DNA from: Pandoraea oxalativorans
Lineage (GTDB): Bacteria > Pseudomonadota > Gammaproteobacteria > Burkholderiales > Burkholderiaceae
Assembly: GCF_000972785.3 (NCBI RefSeq)
Contig: NZ_CP011253.3
Span: 2,666,001-2,730,000, forward strand
Direction: 5' to 3'
DNA length: 64,000 bases
Every line of letters begins with the position of its first letter. Positions within the stretch are counted from its first letter, which is position 1. A program made the position numbers and the translations under genes. Positions 34,687 through 46,010 of the stretch are shown here, piece by piece. The notes below the pieces were generated by a model that made no database searches, was not told where the DNA came from, and saw only the letters and a list, made by a program, of their open reading frames with translations.

Positions 34687-35280
34687 CTCGCCGCCCACCG
34701 GGAAACCGCCGTATTGCTTGGCCTCCGGAATGCCCGACAGTTGCAGCAAAGGGAGTGCAGCGCCGCCCGCGCCGGTGAACACATTACGTGCGTCCACCGT
34801 CTGGATCTTCGAGCTGTCGTTCATATCGAACGCGCACACGCGCCAGTTGCCGTCTTCGTTGCGGGTTATGGAACGCACTTCGTAACCGGTCGAAACTTTC
34901 ACACCGAACTTTTCGGTCAGGTGCTTGTAGAACTGACGGGTAATTTCGCCCAGATTGACGTCCGTGCCGAGCGGCGAGCGCGTGGCGGTGACCACTTCGT
35001 CGGGCTTGCGGCCTTCCATCATGATCGGGATCCACTCGGCGATCTTCGCCGGGTCGGTCGTCATTTCCATGCCAGCGAACAGCGGCGACGCCTTCAAGGC
35101 TTCCACGCGCTTCTTGATGAACTCGCGGCTCTCTGCACCGAACACGAGGTTCATGTGCGGCGTGGAGTTGATGAATTCACGTGGATTGCCCAGCACGCCC
35201 TGACGGACCCGATGCGACCAGAACTGGCGCGAGATCTGGAAGTTCTCGTCGATGTTGATGGCCTGGGTGATATGGAGACG
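34687..35280 (-). pseudogene. mqo: Fragment of malate:quinone oxidoreductase (mqo)
   Basis: The minus strand encodes an internal piece of about 198 residues of malate:quinone oxidoreductase: AINIDENFQISRQFWSHRV, GNPREFINSTPHMNLVFGAE, VMEGRK-like MMEGRKPDEVV and GAGGAALPLLQLSGIPEAKQ, ending GGFPVGGE. The N-terminal FAD-binding region and about half of the C-terminus are missing, and both edges abut other genes. Upstream it is in the same frame as the neighbouring membrane-protein gene, separated by that gene's TAA. It is a non-functional remnant, probably left by deletion or recombination. Confidence 0.82.
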
Positions 35281-35289
35281 CGATGCGTT

Positions 35290-35874
35290 TTACTCACGGG
35301 GAACGTCTTTCGCGCGTCGCAATGATGCCCGGTGGCGATAGCGCAGACATCTGATCAACTCTTCGGTGTAGGGCAACGCGGCAAAGATTACTGCCGCCAC
35401 GAGCACGCATAGCGTGTATGCCAACGGCACGGCGCTCGGCGACATTGAGAGGTCGGACGTCACGCCTCCGGCCAGCGTGTTCCACAACTCGCCAGCGTTG
35501 ACGCCGATGATCAAAGTCACTGCGCAGATCGGCAAGAGTTCGAGAAAGCTATGGATATGCTGTTCGATCGTTGAAATGTCCCGGTGCTGCTTTGCATAGT
35601 GGACGTCCCATAGGGCCGTAAATTCGTGAAGCACGATCCCCAAAACCATAATGGCAATCACGATCGGGTTGATCTGAAAGAGCAATGCGATCATCAGCGG
35701 AATACCCACTTCCAGCATTTGCGCGACGTGCATGGCAGACTCTTTCGTGCCTGCGTTTTCTTCGATACGCGAGCGTCGGTGGCACACCCAGTCGGCAAAC
35801 CCCGCCAGCAGCCATACCGGTATGATCCAGTAGCGGATGTACAGATCGACAAAGTCCGACAGGTCTGAAGTCAA
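35290..35874 (-). CDS. Predicted inner-membrane protein, His-rich loop
   Basis: The 194-residue protein has about four hydrophobic segments (near 10-28, 52-80, 112-130 and 145-170). Between the second and third lies a histidine-rich stretch (HEFTALWDVHYAKQHRDIS, then TIEQHIHSF) that could bind a metal or be a diiron-like site. I do not recognise a named family. It is followed by the mqo fragment and preceded by the ferritin-like gene, both on the same strand. Confidence 0.7.
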   Translation of the reverse strand: MTSDLSDFVDLYIRYWIIPVWLLAGFADWVCHRRSRIEENAGTKESAMHVAQMLEVGIPLMIALLFQINPIVIAIMVLGIVLHEFTALWDVHYAKQHRDISTIEQHIHSFLELLPICAVTLIIGVNAGELWNTLAGGVTSDLSMSPSAVPLAYTLCVLVAAVIFAALPYTEELIRCLRYRHRASLRRAKDVPRE

Positions 35875-35961
35875 GGGGTCCGAAGCATGGCAGGCACGGT
35901 GAGCAATGTGACAGTCGAGGGCAAGGCGGTACGTTCTGCGCTCCGCCCTCGCCTGACACGA

Positions 35962-36588
35962 TCAATGACGTTGCGAAACCATCTTCTCGCGCGCCTGTTC
36001 CGCGCGCGACGCACCGATGGCCGATTCGACGTGCTTCCTTTCTTCGGGTGGCGGCAATACCGCCGGGAATCCCAACGTGTCAATCCATAGTTCGCGAGCC
36101 CAGCCCATCGTGTGATACAGATGGTGGTCTTCTTCATGCTCGACCGCCTTCACGGCTTCGGCCAGGACCTTCGACAGTTCTCCTCCCGATTTCTCGGCGA
36201 CCGTGGCAAGCAGTTCCCAGTTCTGGTGATCCTTCGTTTCCGCCAGCACGACACACTCGGCTGCGGCGATTTCCGCCAGTGCTGCGTCGCCGGATCCGGC
36301 GGCCAACGTCATCGCCTTGACAAGCGAGGCTCCGTGATGCGCCACAACCTCACGTCCGGGCGTCTTTTCTTGCGGATTCAGCCCGAGCGCCGTCAGAACC
36401 TTTAAAAGCACGCGCTGGTGATTCTTTGTCTGACTGAGGTATTCCGTCCATTCTTTCCGAAGGTCTGCATTTTTTACGCACGTGAGCGCGGTTTCATAGA
36501 CCTTTTCTCCACCCAGCTCGGTCTCGTAAGCCTGAAATAGAAGCTCGCGAATGCCTTGCTCGCTTGGTTGTTTCTTCGTAGACGCCAT
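35962..36588 (-). CDS. Ferritin-like domain protein
   Basis: This protein of about 208 residues is predicted to be almost all helical, with E/H pairs spaced as in ferritin-like four-helix bundles: AYETELGGEKVYETAL near the start, AAAECVVLAETKDHQNWELL, and VKAVEHEEDHHLYHTMGWAR. That pattern fits a diiron-binding or DUF892-like stress protein. Two ATG codons are adjacent (36591 and 36588); the second has the better 7-base spacing from aaggag. It is divergent from the glucan operon. Confidence 0.75.
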   Translation of the reverse strand: MASTKKQPSEQGIRELLFQAYETELGGEKVYETALTCVKNADLRKEWTEYLSQTKNHQRVLLKVLTALGLNPQEKTPGREVVAHHGASLVKAMTLAAGSGDAALAEIAAAECVVLAETKDHQNWELLATVAEKSGGELSKVLAEAVKAVEHEEDHHLYHTMGWARELWIDTLGFPAVLPPPEERKHVESAIGASRAEQAREKMVSQRH

Positions 36589-36591
36589 CAT

Positions 36592-36898
36592 TTCTCTCCT
36601 TCAGCAATGGTTAGGGGCCAACTTCGATTTTCGGAGGACGCAAGGATCGTGCCGTCACACGCTGGCGCGGGTATTTGCAGCGACTGCGTCCGGCGACGCA
36701 GCGCGCCGCCGTCATGCCCGATGCTGATGTCGTACCCTTCGATTGCCCCGTCCGGCTCACGCACTTTCTACAAACGCGTGCCAATAGTCTCCGGCCCATC
36801 GACTGCGGGCCGCCGATAACTTGCGGGCCGCGGGCAAGGCACGGAATTTGCATTGATGACGATATCTATTGCCCGGCAGGGCTCGGGAGTTCGTCGCA
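36592..36898. promoter_or_regulatory. Divergent intergenic region upstream of the glucan/trehalose operon
   Basis: These 307 bases lie between the ferritin-like gene and glgE, which point away from each other. I see no supported gene. Promoters for both directions are expected here; none stands out by eye. Confidence 0.35.
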
Positions 36899-39800
36899 AT
36901 GTCCAACTCGCTGTCGCGAAAGTACGTCCCGGAGACGGGGCCGAGTACGTCCGCTGACGTCCGTGTCGGCGTGGATCCGCCACGCATCTACGCATTGATG
37001 GCGAGTCCCCTGCCCGGCGCGCAGGACTGGGCGTCACTGGTCGAGCGGGTTGCTTCACTGGGATTCTCGAGGCTGCTGATCGACGAGGCGGCTTTTACGC
37101 AGATGCCCCCCGGTCATCTGGACGTCAGCCACCGGCAGGGCCTGGCACTCGACGTTGCGCTCAGTGCGACGCTCACGTCCGGCGCGAGCGTGGACGCGGA
37201 CGCGTCCACCTCACCGGCGCAGACACCGGACGCCAACGAACCTGGCACCAACGACGACCCGCCGGACCCCCGTCATCCGCCGCGCGCCCCGCTTCAACTG
37301 GCCCTTCCCCGCCATTCGTCGGCTGAGAACGCCCGACCGGGGGCGCTTGGTTCGACCAATCTTCCCGATCCGCTAAACGCCAGACTCCGTAAGCTTGCCG
37401 ACCAGGGGGCGAACGGCTTCTGTCTGCATCATCTGGACGCCAGGCCGACGGCGGCGTGGCAACGTCTTATTGTCGATATGCGGCGTCACTACCCGGCGCT
37501 GCAATGGTTCGGCTGGACACCGGGTCTCCCGCGCGACCAGATGATCGCCGCGGCCGCCGCTGGCTTCGATGGCGTCTTCCTGTCGTCCTGCTGGTGGGAC
37601 ATGCGCGCCGCATGGCTCTATGACGAACACGCCGATCTTGCACGTTGCGCATGGCGTATCGCCCTTGCAGGCGATCCCTTCGACACGTCGGACGATCTCG
37701 TCGCGCGCAGCCACAACGTGCTCGAATGTGCGCGGGCGCTGCAACTGGCGTTCGAGTTGGGGGACGGCATCCTCATGCCTGCCGGTATGGAGTTCGGGCA
37801 TGCGCATGCCGCGCGCGCGGTACCGGATGTTGGACCGCCTGGCGACGGCACCCCGCCCGATTCCCTCCATGAGATCGACTTTCGACAGATCGTGGCGGCT
37901 GGCAACCGACGCCTCAGCCTCATCGCGGCTGCGCAACGATCGACGCCTGCGTTGTCGGCGGACGACGACCGCGCGTCAGCGCATCGCAATGGCGCGGCAG
38001 TGTTGCGGTGCCTGTCGGGCGGCAACGCTGCAATTACATTGCTTACGCAGGAAATCCCCGGTGCGACGGACGGTCGCGTCGTCGCTGTCAATCACAGTCT
38101 GACGCACGCTGCGACGTGGCCGATGGCGGCCTGCGCAAGCGTCGATCGCGTCAGGCTCACGCCGCTGGACGCCCAGGGCAATGCGCTCGGAGATCCGGAA
38201 ACCCTCACCCACATTGCGCTCGCGCCGGGTGAAGTCCGCATCTGGAAAGCGGAGATGGACCGCGATGTGTCGCGTCACGTCTGGCCGAAGGCCAGATCAG
38301 GTGCACTTGGCGAGGCCGACCGCCGCGCCGTGCGTGAAGCGGCCGCGCAGTCGCGTGTCGTGATCGAGTCCGTCTCGCCATCGCTCGACGGGGGCCGCTT
38401 TGCCGCGCGCGCGGTGGTAGGCGAAACCGTGTCGATTTCCGCAGACGTTTTCACAGACGGCCACGCACAGCCCAGCGCCGTGCTGCGCTGGCGGCCCCTC
38501 GACACGAATGTCTGGCGCGAAACGCCCATGACCCCGCTCGGCAACGACCGGTGGCAAGCCGAGTTCCGTCCGACGCGTCTGGGCCGTCACGAGTACCGGA
38601 TCGAAGCATGGCGCGACCCTTATGTGAACTGGTGTATCGAAGTGGCCAAGAAGCTCGACGCGGGCCAGCCAGTGTCGCTGGAGATTCAGGAAGGCATCGA
38701 AGACCTCACACACATCGCGAGTCAGGCCTCCAGCGCCAGAGTGCGCAAAGCCATCGAGGCCGTCGCCAGGCTCGCGCAAGCGCAGGCGCCGTCCATTGCC
38801 TATGCGACGTTGAGCGCCCCCTCGGCAAAGGATGCCGTTGCGGCCGCCCGCTATCGTCCCTTCGTCATCGAGTCGCCGGTGCTTGCACTTGACGTGGAAC
38901 CGCCGGAAGCCGCCTTCGGCAGCTGGTACGAACTGTTTCCGCGCTCGCAAAGCGGCGACGCGACAAAGCACGGCACGTTCGATGACGTCATCCGGCGCTT
39001 GCCCGCCATTGCCGACATGGGCTTCGACGTGCTCTACATGCCCCCCATCCACCCTATCGGACAGGCGCACCGCAAGGGCAAGAACAACCGGCTAGATGCC
39101 CAGCCAGACGATCCCGGCAGCCCCTATGCCATTGGCGACGCCACGGGCGGCCACGACGCGATTCACCCGGCGCTCGGTACCTTCGACGACTTCCGGCGTT
39201 TGCGAGACGCTGCGCAAGCGCATCACTTGCGCATCGCGCTCGACTTCGCCGTGCAATGCTCGCCCGACCATCCGTGGTTGCGCGAGCACCCGGGCTGGTT
39301 CGACTGGCGGGCGGACGGTTCGCTGCGTTACGCGGAAAACCCGCCCAAGAAGTATGAGGACATCGTCAACGTCGACTTCTATGCGCCGGATGCCGTGCCC
39401 GCGCTGTGGCTTGCGCTGCGCGACATTGTGCTGTTCTGGATCTCGGAAGGGATCGATCTCTTTCGGGTCGACAATCCGCACACCAAGCCGTTGCCCTTCT
39501 GGGAGTGGCTGATCGGCTCCGTGCGGGCGGCGCATCCGCGTACGGTCTTTCTTTCCGAGGCCTTCACGCGGCCGAAGCTCATGTACCGGCTGGCGAAGAT
39601 CGGCTTCTCGCAGTCGTACACCTATTTCACCTGGCGAGAGACGAAAGACGAGATCACCGACTATCTGACGGAGCTTCAGCAACCCGAGATCGCTGCGTGC
39701 TTCCGTCCGCATTTCTTCGTCAATACGCCGGACATCAACCCCTACCATCTGCAACGCGGCGGCCGCCCTGTGCATCTGGCGCGTGCGGCACTGGCGACGA

Positions 39801-40318
39801 CGCTCTCGGGTTTGTGGGGGATGTACAGCGGCTTCGAGCTTTGCGAAGCGACCGCGTTGCCCGGCCGCGAAGAATATCTCGACGCGGAGAAGTACGAGAT
39901 CCGCGCCTGGGACTGGCAGCGCCCCGGCAACATCGTGAGGGAAATCACGGTGCTCAACCGCATCCGTCGCCGACATCCCGCCTTGCAGACGCATCGCGGC
40001 GTGACGTTCCTCAACGCCGACAACCCGCACGTCCTGTACTTCGAGAAAGCCACGCCGACACGGTCCGACGTCGTACTCGTTGCGATCAACCTCGATGCCG
40101 GACAGCCGCATGACGCCACGATAGAACTTCCGCTGTGGCGCTGGACACTCCCAGACGATGCGCCGCTGGCCGTCGAAAATCTGCTCGACGGCACGCAGTT
40201 CGAATGGCATGCGAAACACCAGCGGGTCCATCTGCCGCCGCATGCGCCGTATGCGATCTGGTCGGTGCGCCCGGCGCGCTCAGCAAACGCGAACGACGAA
40301 TCCGCGGAGACCCCATGA
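36899..40318 (+). CDS. glgE: Alpha-1,4-glucan:maltose-1-phosphate maltosyltransferase GlgE, long form
   Basis: GlgE adds maltose units from maltose 1-phosphate to an alpha-glucan. The protein has 1139 residues, well above the usual 650-700. The GlgE part starts near residue 475 with its N-terminal beta domain (RRAVREAAAQSRVVIESVSP) and contains the GH13 catalytic residues Asp858 (LFRVDNPHTKP) and Glu887 (FLSEAFTRPKL), with ADMGFDVLYMPPIHPIGQ before them. Residues 1 to about 470 are an extra region with barrel-like segments (LQWFGWTPGLPRDQM, FDGVFLSSCWWDMRAAW), perhaps a decayed glycosidase-like domain. I place the start at the ATG at 36899; a TTG at 36869 is possible. Its stop overlaps the next start. 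Confidence 0.92.
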   Translation: MSNSLSRKYVPETGPSTSADVRVGVDPPRIYALMASPLPGAQDWASLVERVASLGFSRLLIDEAAFTQMPPGHLDVSHRQGLALDVALSATLTSGASVDADASTSPAQTPDANEPGTNDDPPDPRHPPRAPLQLALPRHSSAENARPGALGSTNLPDPLNARLRKLADQGANGFCLHHLDARPTAAWQRLIVDMRRHYPALQWFGWTPGLPRDQMIAAAAAGFDGVFLSSCWWDMRAAWLYDEHADLARCAWRIALAGDPFDTSDDLVARSHNVLECARALQLAFELGDGILMPAGMEFGHAHAARAVPDVGPPGDGTPPDSLHEIDFRQIVAAGNRRLSLIAAAQRSTPALSADDDRASAHRNGAAVLRCLSGGNAAITLLTQEIPGATDGRVVAVNHSLTHAATWPMAACASVDRVRLTPLDAQGNALGDPETLTHIALAPGEVRIWKAEMDRDVSRHVWPKARSGALGEADRRAVREAAAQSRVVIESVSPSLDGGRFAARAVVGETVSISADVFTDGHAQPSAVLRWRPLDTNVWRETPMTPLGNDRWQAEFRPTRLGRHEYRIEAWRDPYVNWCIEVAKKLDAGQPVSLEIQEGIEDLTHIASQASSARVRKAIEAVARLAQAQAPSIAYATLSAPSAKDAVAAARYRPFVIESPVLALDVEPPEAAFGSWYELFPRSQSGDATKHGTFDDVIRRLPAIADMGFDVLYMPPIHPIGQAHRKGKNNRLDAQPDDPGSPYAIGDATGGHDAIHPALGTFDDFRRLRDAAQAHHLRIALDFAVQCSPDHPWLREHPGWFDWRADGSLRYAENPPKKYEDIVNVDFYAPDAVPALWLALRDIVLFWISEGIDLFRVDNPHTKPLPFWEWLIGSVRAAHPRTVFLSEAFTRPKLMYRLAKIGFSQSYTYFTWRETKDEITDYLTELQQPEIAACFRPHFFVNTPDINPYHLQRGGRPVHLARAALATTLSGLWGMYSGFELCEATALPGREEYLDAEKYEIRAWDWQRPGNIVREITVLNRIRRRHPALQTHRGVTFLNADNPHVLYFEKATPTRSDVVLVAINLDAGQPHDATIELPLWRWTLPDDAPLAVENLLDGTQFEWHAKHQRVHLPPHAPYAIWSVRPARSANANDESAETP

Positions 40319-43300
40319 AACGAGAACCCCGGCTCGGCATCGCGCCGCTGCGCGACGACCCGCTTTGGTACAAGGACGCGGTCATCTATCAGTTGCACAT
40401 CAAGTCGTTCTTCGACGCCAACGGCGACGGTATCGGCGACTTCGCCGGTCTGATCGAAAAGCTCGATTACATCGCCGAACTGGGCGTCGACACGCTTTGG
40501 GTGCTGCCGTTCTACCCGTCGCCCCGCCGAGACGACGGCTATGACATTGCCGAGTATCGCGGTGTGCACCCCGATTACGGAACGATTTCCGACGTGCGCC
40601 GCCTCATAGCGGAAGCCCATGCACGCGGCATCCGTGTGATCACCGAACTTGTTATCAATCACACGTCGGATCAGCACCCGTGGTTCAAGCGCGCGTGCGC
40701 GGCGCGGCCGGGCACTTCGCATCGCGACTTCTACGTCTGGTCCGACACCGGCCGTGAATACGACGGCACGCGCATCATCTTCGTGGATACGGAAGTCTCC
40801 AACTGGACGTGGGAGCCGAACGCGGGCGCGTATTACTGGCACCGCTTCTACTCCCATCAACCCGATCTGAACTTCGACAACCCGCAGGTGCTGCGCGCTG
40901 TGCTCAGCGTCATGCACTTCTGGCTTGGTATGGGCGTGGATGGCCTGCGGCTCGATGCCGTGCCGTATCTCGTCGAGCGAGAAGGCACCAGCAACGAGAA
41001 TCTGCCCGAGACACACGCCATTTTGAAGCGGATTCGTGCGGACCTCGACGCGAAGTACCGCAACCGGCTCCTCCTGGCCGAGGCCAATCAGTGGCCGGAG
41101 GACGTGCAACAGTACTTCGGAGCGGGCGACGAATGCCATATGGCGTTCCACTTCCCGCTCATGCCCCGCATGTATATGGCCATCGCGCGCGAAGATCGCT
41201 TTCCGATTACCGACATCCTGAGCCAGACGCCACAGATTCCCGACGCCTGCCAATGGGCCATCTTCCTGCGCAATCACGACGAACTGACGCTTGAAATGGT
41301 GACCGACAGCGAACGCGACTATCTCTGGGAGGTCTATGCGTCCGACCGCCGCGCGCGGCTGAACCTCGGCATCCGGCGGCGGCTCGCGCCGTTGCTCGAG
41401 CGCGACCGGCGACGTATCGAGCTGATGAACAGTCTGCTGCTCTCGATGCCCGGCACACCGGTGATCTATTACGGCGACGAAATCGGCATGGGCGACAACA
41501 TCCACCTGGGCGACCGGGACGGCGTGCGCACGCCGATGCAATGGTCTTACGACCGCAATGGCGGCTTTTCGCGCGCCGACCCCGAACTGCTCACGCTGCC
41601 TGCCATTCAGGGCGCGCTGTACGGGTACGAATCGGTGAACGTCGAGAGTCAGGCGCGCGATCCGCATTCGCTGCTCAACTGGATGCGACGCCTGATCGCG
41701 ACACGCCGCTCGCGTCGCGCGTTCGGCCGGGGCACCATCGAGTTTCTGCATCCGACCAACCGCAAGGTGCTCGCCTACCTGCGCGAGCACGACGAAGAAC
41801 CGCCGCTGCTGTGCGTTGCCAATCTCTCCCGCGCGTCGCAGGCCGTCGAGCTTGACCTGTCCCGTTACGCCGGGCGCACACCCGTGGAACTGCTCGGTGG
41901 CACTGCCTTCCCCGCCATCGGGCAACTGACCTATTTGCTGACGCTACCGCCTTATGGCTTCTACTGGTTCGAGCTGACAGAAGCGACGCAGGCGCCCCGC
42001 TGGAACGACGAAGCCAGCGAGCAATTGCCCGAATTTACGACCTTCGTCTGGCGCGCCGATGCACCGCTGCTCGACGTTGCAACCTGCGACACGATCTCGA
42101 AAACCATCCTGCCGCGCTATCTGCCCAGGCGTCGATGGTTCGCGGCAAAGAACGCCCGGCTGCATGCTGCCCGGCTTCGTTGCACGACGTCCATCGCCCC
42201 CGTCGACAGCATGAATGCCGACGACGCCCCGATCTGGCTTGGTGAAGTCGAGGTACAACTCGATGTCGACGGCGAGCGGAAGACGCAAACGTATCTGCTG
42301 CCACTCACCGTTGTCTGGGAACACGTCGGTATGCGGCCGCTGCCGATCCAACTGGCGTTGGCGCGCGTGCGGCGCGGTCGGCGTGTCGGCTTCCTTGTCG
42401 ACGCCTTCGCGAGCGAAACGTTGGGGCCGACCCTCGCATCTCTGATGCAGTCGAACGCCCGGATGCCTGCGCAAAGTGCACCGGGTGCCGACGCACAAGG
42501 CGATCTCGGCACTTTCGAGTTCGAAAGCGCCGACGTCCTGGCCGACGAGGCGATCCCGCCGGGCGAAGCGACGCAGTGGATGGCCGTCGAGCAAACCAAC
42601 AGTTCGCTGGCGATGGGCAACGCGTTGGCGCTCAAACTGGTCCGTCAGATCGTACCCGGGGTGCACCCCGAAGCGGAGATGCTGCGCCGACTGAGCGAGT
42701 GCGGCTTCGCCAATTCGCCCCAGTGGCTGGGCGAAGTCCGTCATCTCGATGCCGATGGTAATCCGCATACGCTGGCGATCCTGCAACGCTTTGTCGGGAA
42801 TCAGGGCAATGGCTGGAGTTGGGCTTACGACACGCTTTCGCGACTGATCGAAGCGCTCTCGCACGACGACGTCAGCGCCGGTGAAACCCGGGACGAAGCC
42901 GCGCCCTATCTTCAGTTCGCGACGCAGATCGGCAAACGCCTCGGCGAGATGCATCTGGTCCTCGCGCAGGACACCGACGACGATGCCTTCTCGCCCGTCA
43001 TCGCCGACGACGACATCGTGGCCCGCTGGATCGCCTCCGCGCAGACGATGGTGTCGCAGGCGTTCTCGCTGCTCGAAGCGCATACCGCCCCGGCGATGGC
43101 CGACGCACTGGAGCGCGGCTCACAAGCCGCTGCCATTGCGTCGCTTCTGGACCGGCGCGACGCCATCATGGCGCTGGTCCCCCGTCTGCTCGCACACGGG
43201 CGCGGCACGCTCTGCGAGCGCGTACACGGCGACTTCCATCTCGGTCAGGTGCTTGTCACCCCGGGCGATGTCTTCATCATCGACTTCGAAGGCGAACCCG

Positions 43301-43695
43301 CCCGTGAGGTCGCGGTGCGGCGCGAGAAAACGAGTCCGCTACGCGATGTGGCAGGACTCTTGCGCTCGCTCGACTATCTGGGCCGCTCGGTCGCCAACTC
43401 GGAGGAGCCGCTGCCCACGCCGATGCTGGCGCGGCGTTCGGCACAGTTGCAACGCATCATGGAAGACGCGGCGGCTACGTTTCTCGACGCTTACGGCAAC
43501 GCCGTCGCCTATGGCGCGCCGTCGCTGGCAGAGACCTTCGCGCATCGCGCACTGCTCGATGCTTTTTTGCTTGAGAAAGCCGCTTACGAGATCGTCTACG
43601 AATGCACCAACCGGCCTGCATGGCTGTGGATGCCGCTCGCGGGCTTCGAAGCGCTCGCTGCGCGCCTGCTCGACGAACGGGGGGATGTTTCATGA
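40315..43695 (+). CDS. treS: Trehalose synthase / maltokinase fusion (TreS-Mak)
   Basis: The 1126-residue protein fuses two enzymes. Residues 1 to about 560 are TreS (GH13), which interconverts trehalose and maltose, with Asp214 ([10 protein letters not shown]), Glu256 ([11 protein letters not shown]) and Asp322 ([11 protein letters not shown]). From about 590 to the end is maltokinase ([13 protein letters not shown] at its start), with the kinase motif VHGDFHLGQ (Asp973) and [20 protein letters not shown]. It would take trehalose to maltose and then to maltose 1-phosphate, the donor for GlgE. Fusions of this type are known in several bacteria. It overlaps glgE and glgB by 4 bases each. Confidence 0.96.
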   Translation: MKREPRLGIAPLRDDPLWYKDAVIYQLHIKSFFDANGDGIGDFAGLIEKLDYIAELGVDTLWVLPFYPSPRRDDGYDIAEYRGVHPDYGTISDVRRLIAEAHARGIRVITELVINHTSDQHPWFKRACAARPGTSHRDFYVWSDTGREYDGTRIIFVDTEVSNWTWEPNAGAYYWHRFYSHQPDLNFDNPQVLRAVLSVMHFWLGMGVDGLRLDAVPYLVEREGTSNENLPETHAILKRIRADLDAKYRNRLLLAEANQWPEDVQQYFGAGDECHMAFHFPLMPRMYMAIAREDRFPITDILSQTPQIPDACQWAIFLRNHDELTLEMVTDSERDYLWEVYASDRRARLNLGIRRRLAPLLERDRRRIELMNSLLLSMPGTPVIYYGDEIGMGDNIHLGDRDGVRTPMQWSYDRNGGFSRADPELLTLPAIQGALYGYESVNVESQARDPHSLLNWMRRLIATRRSRRAFGRGTIEFLHPTNRKVLAYLREHDEEPPLLCVANLSRASQAVELDLSRYAGRTPVELLGGTAFPAIGQLTYLLTLPPYGFYWFELTEATQAPRWNDEASEQLPEFTTFVWRADAPLLDVATCDTISKTILPRYLPRRRWFAAKNARLHAARLRCTTSIAPVDSMNADDAPIWLGEVEVQLDVDGERKTQTYLLPLTVVWEHVGMRPLPIQLALARVRRGRRVGFLVDAFASETLGPTLASLMQSNARMPAQSAPGADAQGDLGTFEFESADVLADEAIPPGEATQWMAVEQTNSSLAMGNALALKLVRQIVPGVHPEAEMLRRLSECGFANSPQWLGEVRHLDADGNPHTLAILQRFVGNQGNGWSWAYDTLSRLIEALSHDDVSAGETRDEAAPYLQFATQIGKRLGEMHLVLAQDTDDDAFSPVIADDDIVARWIASAQTMVSQAFSLLEAHTAPAMADALERGSQAAAIASLLDRRDAIMALVPRLLAHGRGTLCERVHGDFHLGQVLVTPGDVFIIDFEGEPAREVAVRREKTSPLRDVAGLLRSLDYLGRSVANSEEPLPTPMLARRSAQLQRIMEDAAATFLDAYGNAVAYGAPSLAETFAHRALLDAFLLEKAAYEIVYECTNRPAWLWMPLAGFEALAARLLDERGDVS

Positions 43696-46007
43696 GCCGT
43701 GCCCAGCCGCGCACCCTGTCCTCGGCGCAATCGCCTCCGTCCCCAGATACGGAAGGCGGTGGGCCGGATCGACTGCCAGTCACACCGCAGCACGACATTC
43801 AAGCACTGGTCGGCGGCTATCATCCGGACCCGTTCGCCGTGTTGGGGCCACATCGCGATGGCGGTGGCTGGACAGTCCGTGCCTTCCTGCCGGGTGCGAT
43901 GAGCGTCGCCGTCGAACCCTTGTCTTCGGACGATGCGCAGACAATTCCGATGCGTCGTGTCCATGCCGACGGCCTGTTCGTCGCCTGGCTGCCTGCGTCT
44001 GCCGATGCATCGGACGAGGCGGATGCCCCGCCGGACTATCGGCTTCATATCGACTGGCCTTCGGCGCGTCAGATCACCGCCGACCCTTATGCATTCGGCT
44101 TGCTGCTGGGCGACCTCGATCTACACCTGCTGCAGGAGGGGCGTCATTGGCACATCGGCGATTGCCTCGGCGCGCATCCCATGACCGTGAACCATATCGA
44201 CGGAGTTCGTTTCGCCGTGTGGGCGCCGAACGCGAGCCGGCTCTCTGTGGTGGGCGACTTCAACGGCTGGGACGGTCGTCGCCATGCGATGCGGCTACGC
44301 TACGGCGCGGGCGTCTGGGAGTTGTTCGTGCCGCATCTCACCGCCGACGAACGCTACAAATTCGAGGTCCGTGCCGCTAACGGAACGGTGCTGCCCCTGA
44401 AGGCCGATCCGCTCGCGCGTATGACCGAAGTGCCGCCCGCGACAGCGTCGCGTGTGGCGTCCGATGCGCCGTTCGTCTGGCACGACGACGCATGGCTGGC
44501 CGAGCGTGCCCGTCGCGTTGCGCCTGGCGCACCGGTCGCTATCTACGAGGTGCATGCGGGGTCGTGGTTACCGGCGCAAGCCGACGGCGCGCCGTCGTCG
44601 CACTGGGACGCCCTCGCCGACCGCTTGATTCCCTATGTGCACGCGATGGGCTTCACGCACATCGAGTTTTTGCCCGTGACCGAGCATCCGTTCGCCGGGT
44701 CGTGGGGTTATCAGCCGCTGAGTCTCTATGCACCGACGGCGCGCTTCGGCGATCCGGCCGGACTGGCGCGCCTCATCGACCGCGCGCATTGTGCGGGACT
44801 TGGCGTCATTCTCGACTGGGTGCCTGCGCACTTTCCGTCCGACGTTCATGGGCTTGCGCATTTCGATGGCACGGCGCTGTACGAACACGCCGATCCGCGC
44901 GAGGGCTTTCATCAGGACTGGAAGACCAGCGTCTACAACCTCGGACGCCATGAGGTCGTCAACTTTCTGATCGGTAGCGCGCTGGACTGGCTGCGCCGCT
45001 TTCATGTCGACGGCCTGCGTGTCGATGCCGTGGCGTCCATGCTGTATCGCGACTACAGCCGCCGTCCAGGGGAATGGGTGCCGAACCGGTATGGCGGCCG
45101 TGAGAATCTCGAAGCCATCGCCTTCTTGCAGGCATTGAGCGAGCGCGTCGCCGAGCATGCGCCCGGGGCTGCATTGTTCGCCGAAGAGTCGACGGCATGG
45201 CCCGGCGTGAGCGCGCCGGTGTCGCAGGGCGGACTTGGCTTCGACTACAAATGGAATATGGGCTGGATGAACGACACGCTTCGCTATATGGGGCGCGACC
45301 CCGTGTACCGCCGTCATCACCACGACGATCTGACCTTCGGGCTCGTTTATGCGTTCTCCGAGCGCTTCGTATTGCCGCTTTCCCACGATGAGGTCGTGCA
45401 CGGCAAAGGCTCGCTGATCGGCCGCATGCCGGGCGACGACTGGCAAAAGCACGCCAATCTGCGCGCATACCTTGGCTTTATGTGGACGCATCCCGGCAAG
45501 AAGTTGCTGTTCATGGGCGGCGAGTTCGCTCAGCGCGCCGAGTGGAACCATGATGTCCCGTTGCCGTGGTCGCAGCTCGATGACCCGGCCAGTCGCGGCG
45601 TGCAGCGCTGGGTGCGCGACCTGAACCGGAGCTACCGCGACCGGAGCGCACTGCATCGGCTCGACGCCGACGCATCGGGCTTCGCATGGGTCATCGGCAA
45701 CGACCGCGACAACAGCGTATTGGCCTATCTGCGCTTCGGCGCTTCGCGCGAAGGCTCGCCGCCCGATGACGTCTGCCTCGTGGTCGTCAACCTGACACCG
45801 ATTCCCCGGCACGACTATCGGATTGGCGTCCCCATGCGCGGCGGGTGGCGCGAGGTTCTGAACTCGGACGCCACGTGCTACGGCGGTAGTGGCGTCGGTA
45901 ATGGCGGCGGCGTCACGACCCAAGGAATCTCGTCGCACGGCCATGCCGAATCGCTGAATCTGACGTTACCGCCATTGGGCTGCGTTGTGCTGGCCCCGGA
46001 GAGATAG
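43692..46007 (+). CDS. glgB: 1,4-alpha-glucan branching enzyme
   Basis: The 771-residue protein has an N-terminal glycogen-enzyme repeat (about 40-150), a CBM48 domain (about 170-270, [20 protein letters not shown]) and a GH13 catalytic domain. Catalytic residues are Asp445 ([15 protein letters not shown]), Glu498 ([13 protein letters not shown]) and Asp566 ([15 protein letters not shown]). It makes alpha-1,6 branches in the glucan extended by GlgE. Length is typical of long GlgB proteins. It overlaps the upstream gene by 4 bases, and glgX starts 4 bases downstream. Confidence 0.96.
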   Translation: MSRAQPRTLSSAQSPPSPDTEGGGPDRLPVTPQHDIQALVGGYHPDPFAVLGPHRDGGGWTVRAFLPGAMSVAVEPLSSDDAQTIPMRRVHADGLFVAWLPASADASDEADAPPDYRLHIDWPSARQITADPYAFGLLLGDLDLHLLQEGRHWHIGDCLGAHPMTVNHIDGVRFAVWAPNASRLSVVGDFNGWDGRRHAMRLRYGAGVWELFVPHLTADERYKFEVRAANGTVLPLKADPLARMTEVPPATASRVASDAPFVWHDDAWLAERARRVAPGAPVAIYEVHAGSWLPAQADGAPSSHWDALADRLIPYVHAMGFTHIEFLPVTEHPFAGSWGYQPLSLYAPTARFGDPAGLARLIDRAHCAGLGVILDWVPAHFPSDVHGLAHFDGTALYEHADPREGFHQDWKTSVYNLGRHEVVNFLIGSALDWLRRFHVDGLRVDAVASMLYRDYSRRPGEWVPNRYGGRENLEAIAFLQALSERVAEHAPGAALFAEESTAWPGVSAPVSQGGLGFDYKWNMGWMNDTLRYMGRDPVYRRHHHDDLTFGLVYAFSERFVLPLSHDEVVHGKGSLIGRMPGDDWQKHANLRAYLGFMWTHPGKKLLFMGGEFAQRAEWNHDVPLPWSQLDDPASRGVQRWVRDLNRSYRDRSALHRLDADASGFAWVIGNDRDNSVLAYLRFGASREGSPPDDVCLVVVNLTPIPRHDYRIGVPMRGGWREVLNSDATCYGGSGVGNGGGVTTQGISSHGHAESLNLTLPPLGCVVLAPER

Positions 46008-46010
46008 CCG

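Noticed and set aside
33190..35196. A 668-codon minus-strand open frame
   Set aside because: Only its first part is mqo-like. The rest is antisense to the biotin carboxylase and has no sense of its own. I kept only the mqo fragment.
39742..41925. A 727-codon minus-strand open frame opposite glgE and treS
   Set aside because: Antisense of two clear GH13 genes; composition is typical of a GC-rich shadow frame.
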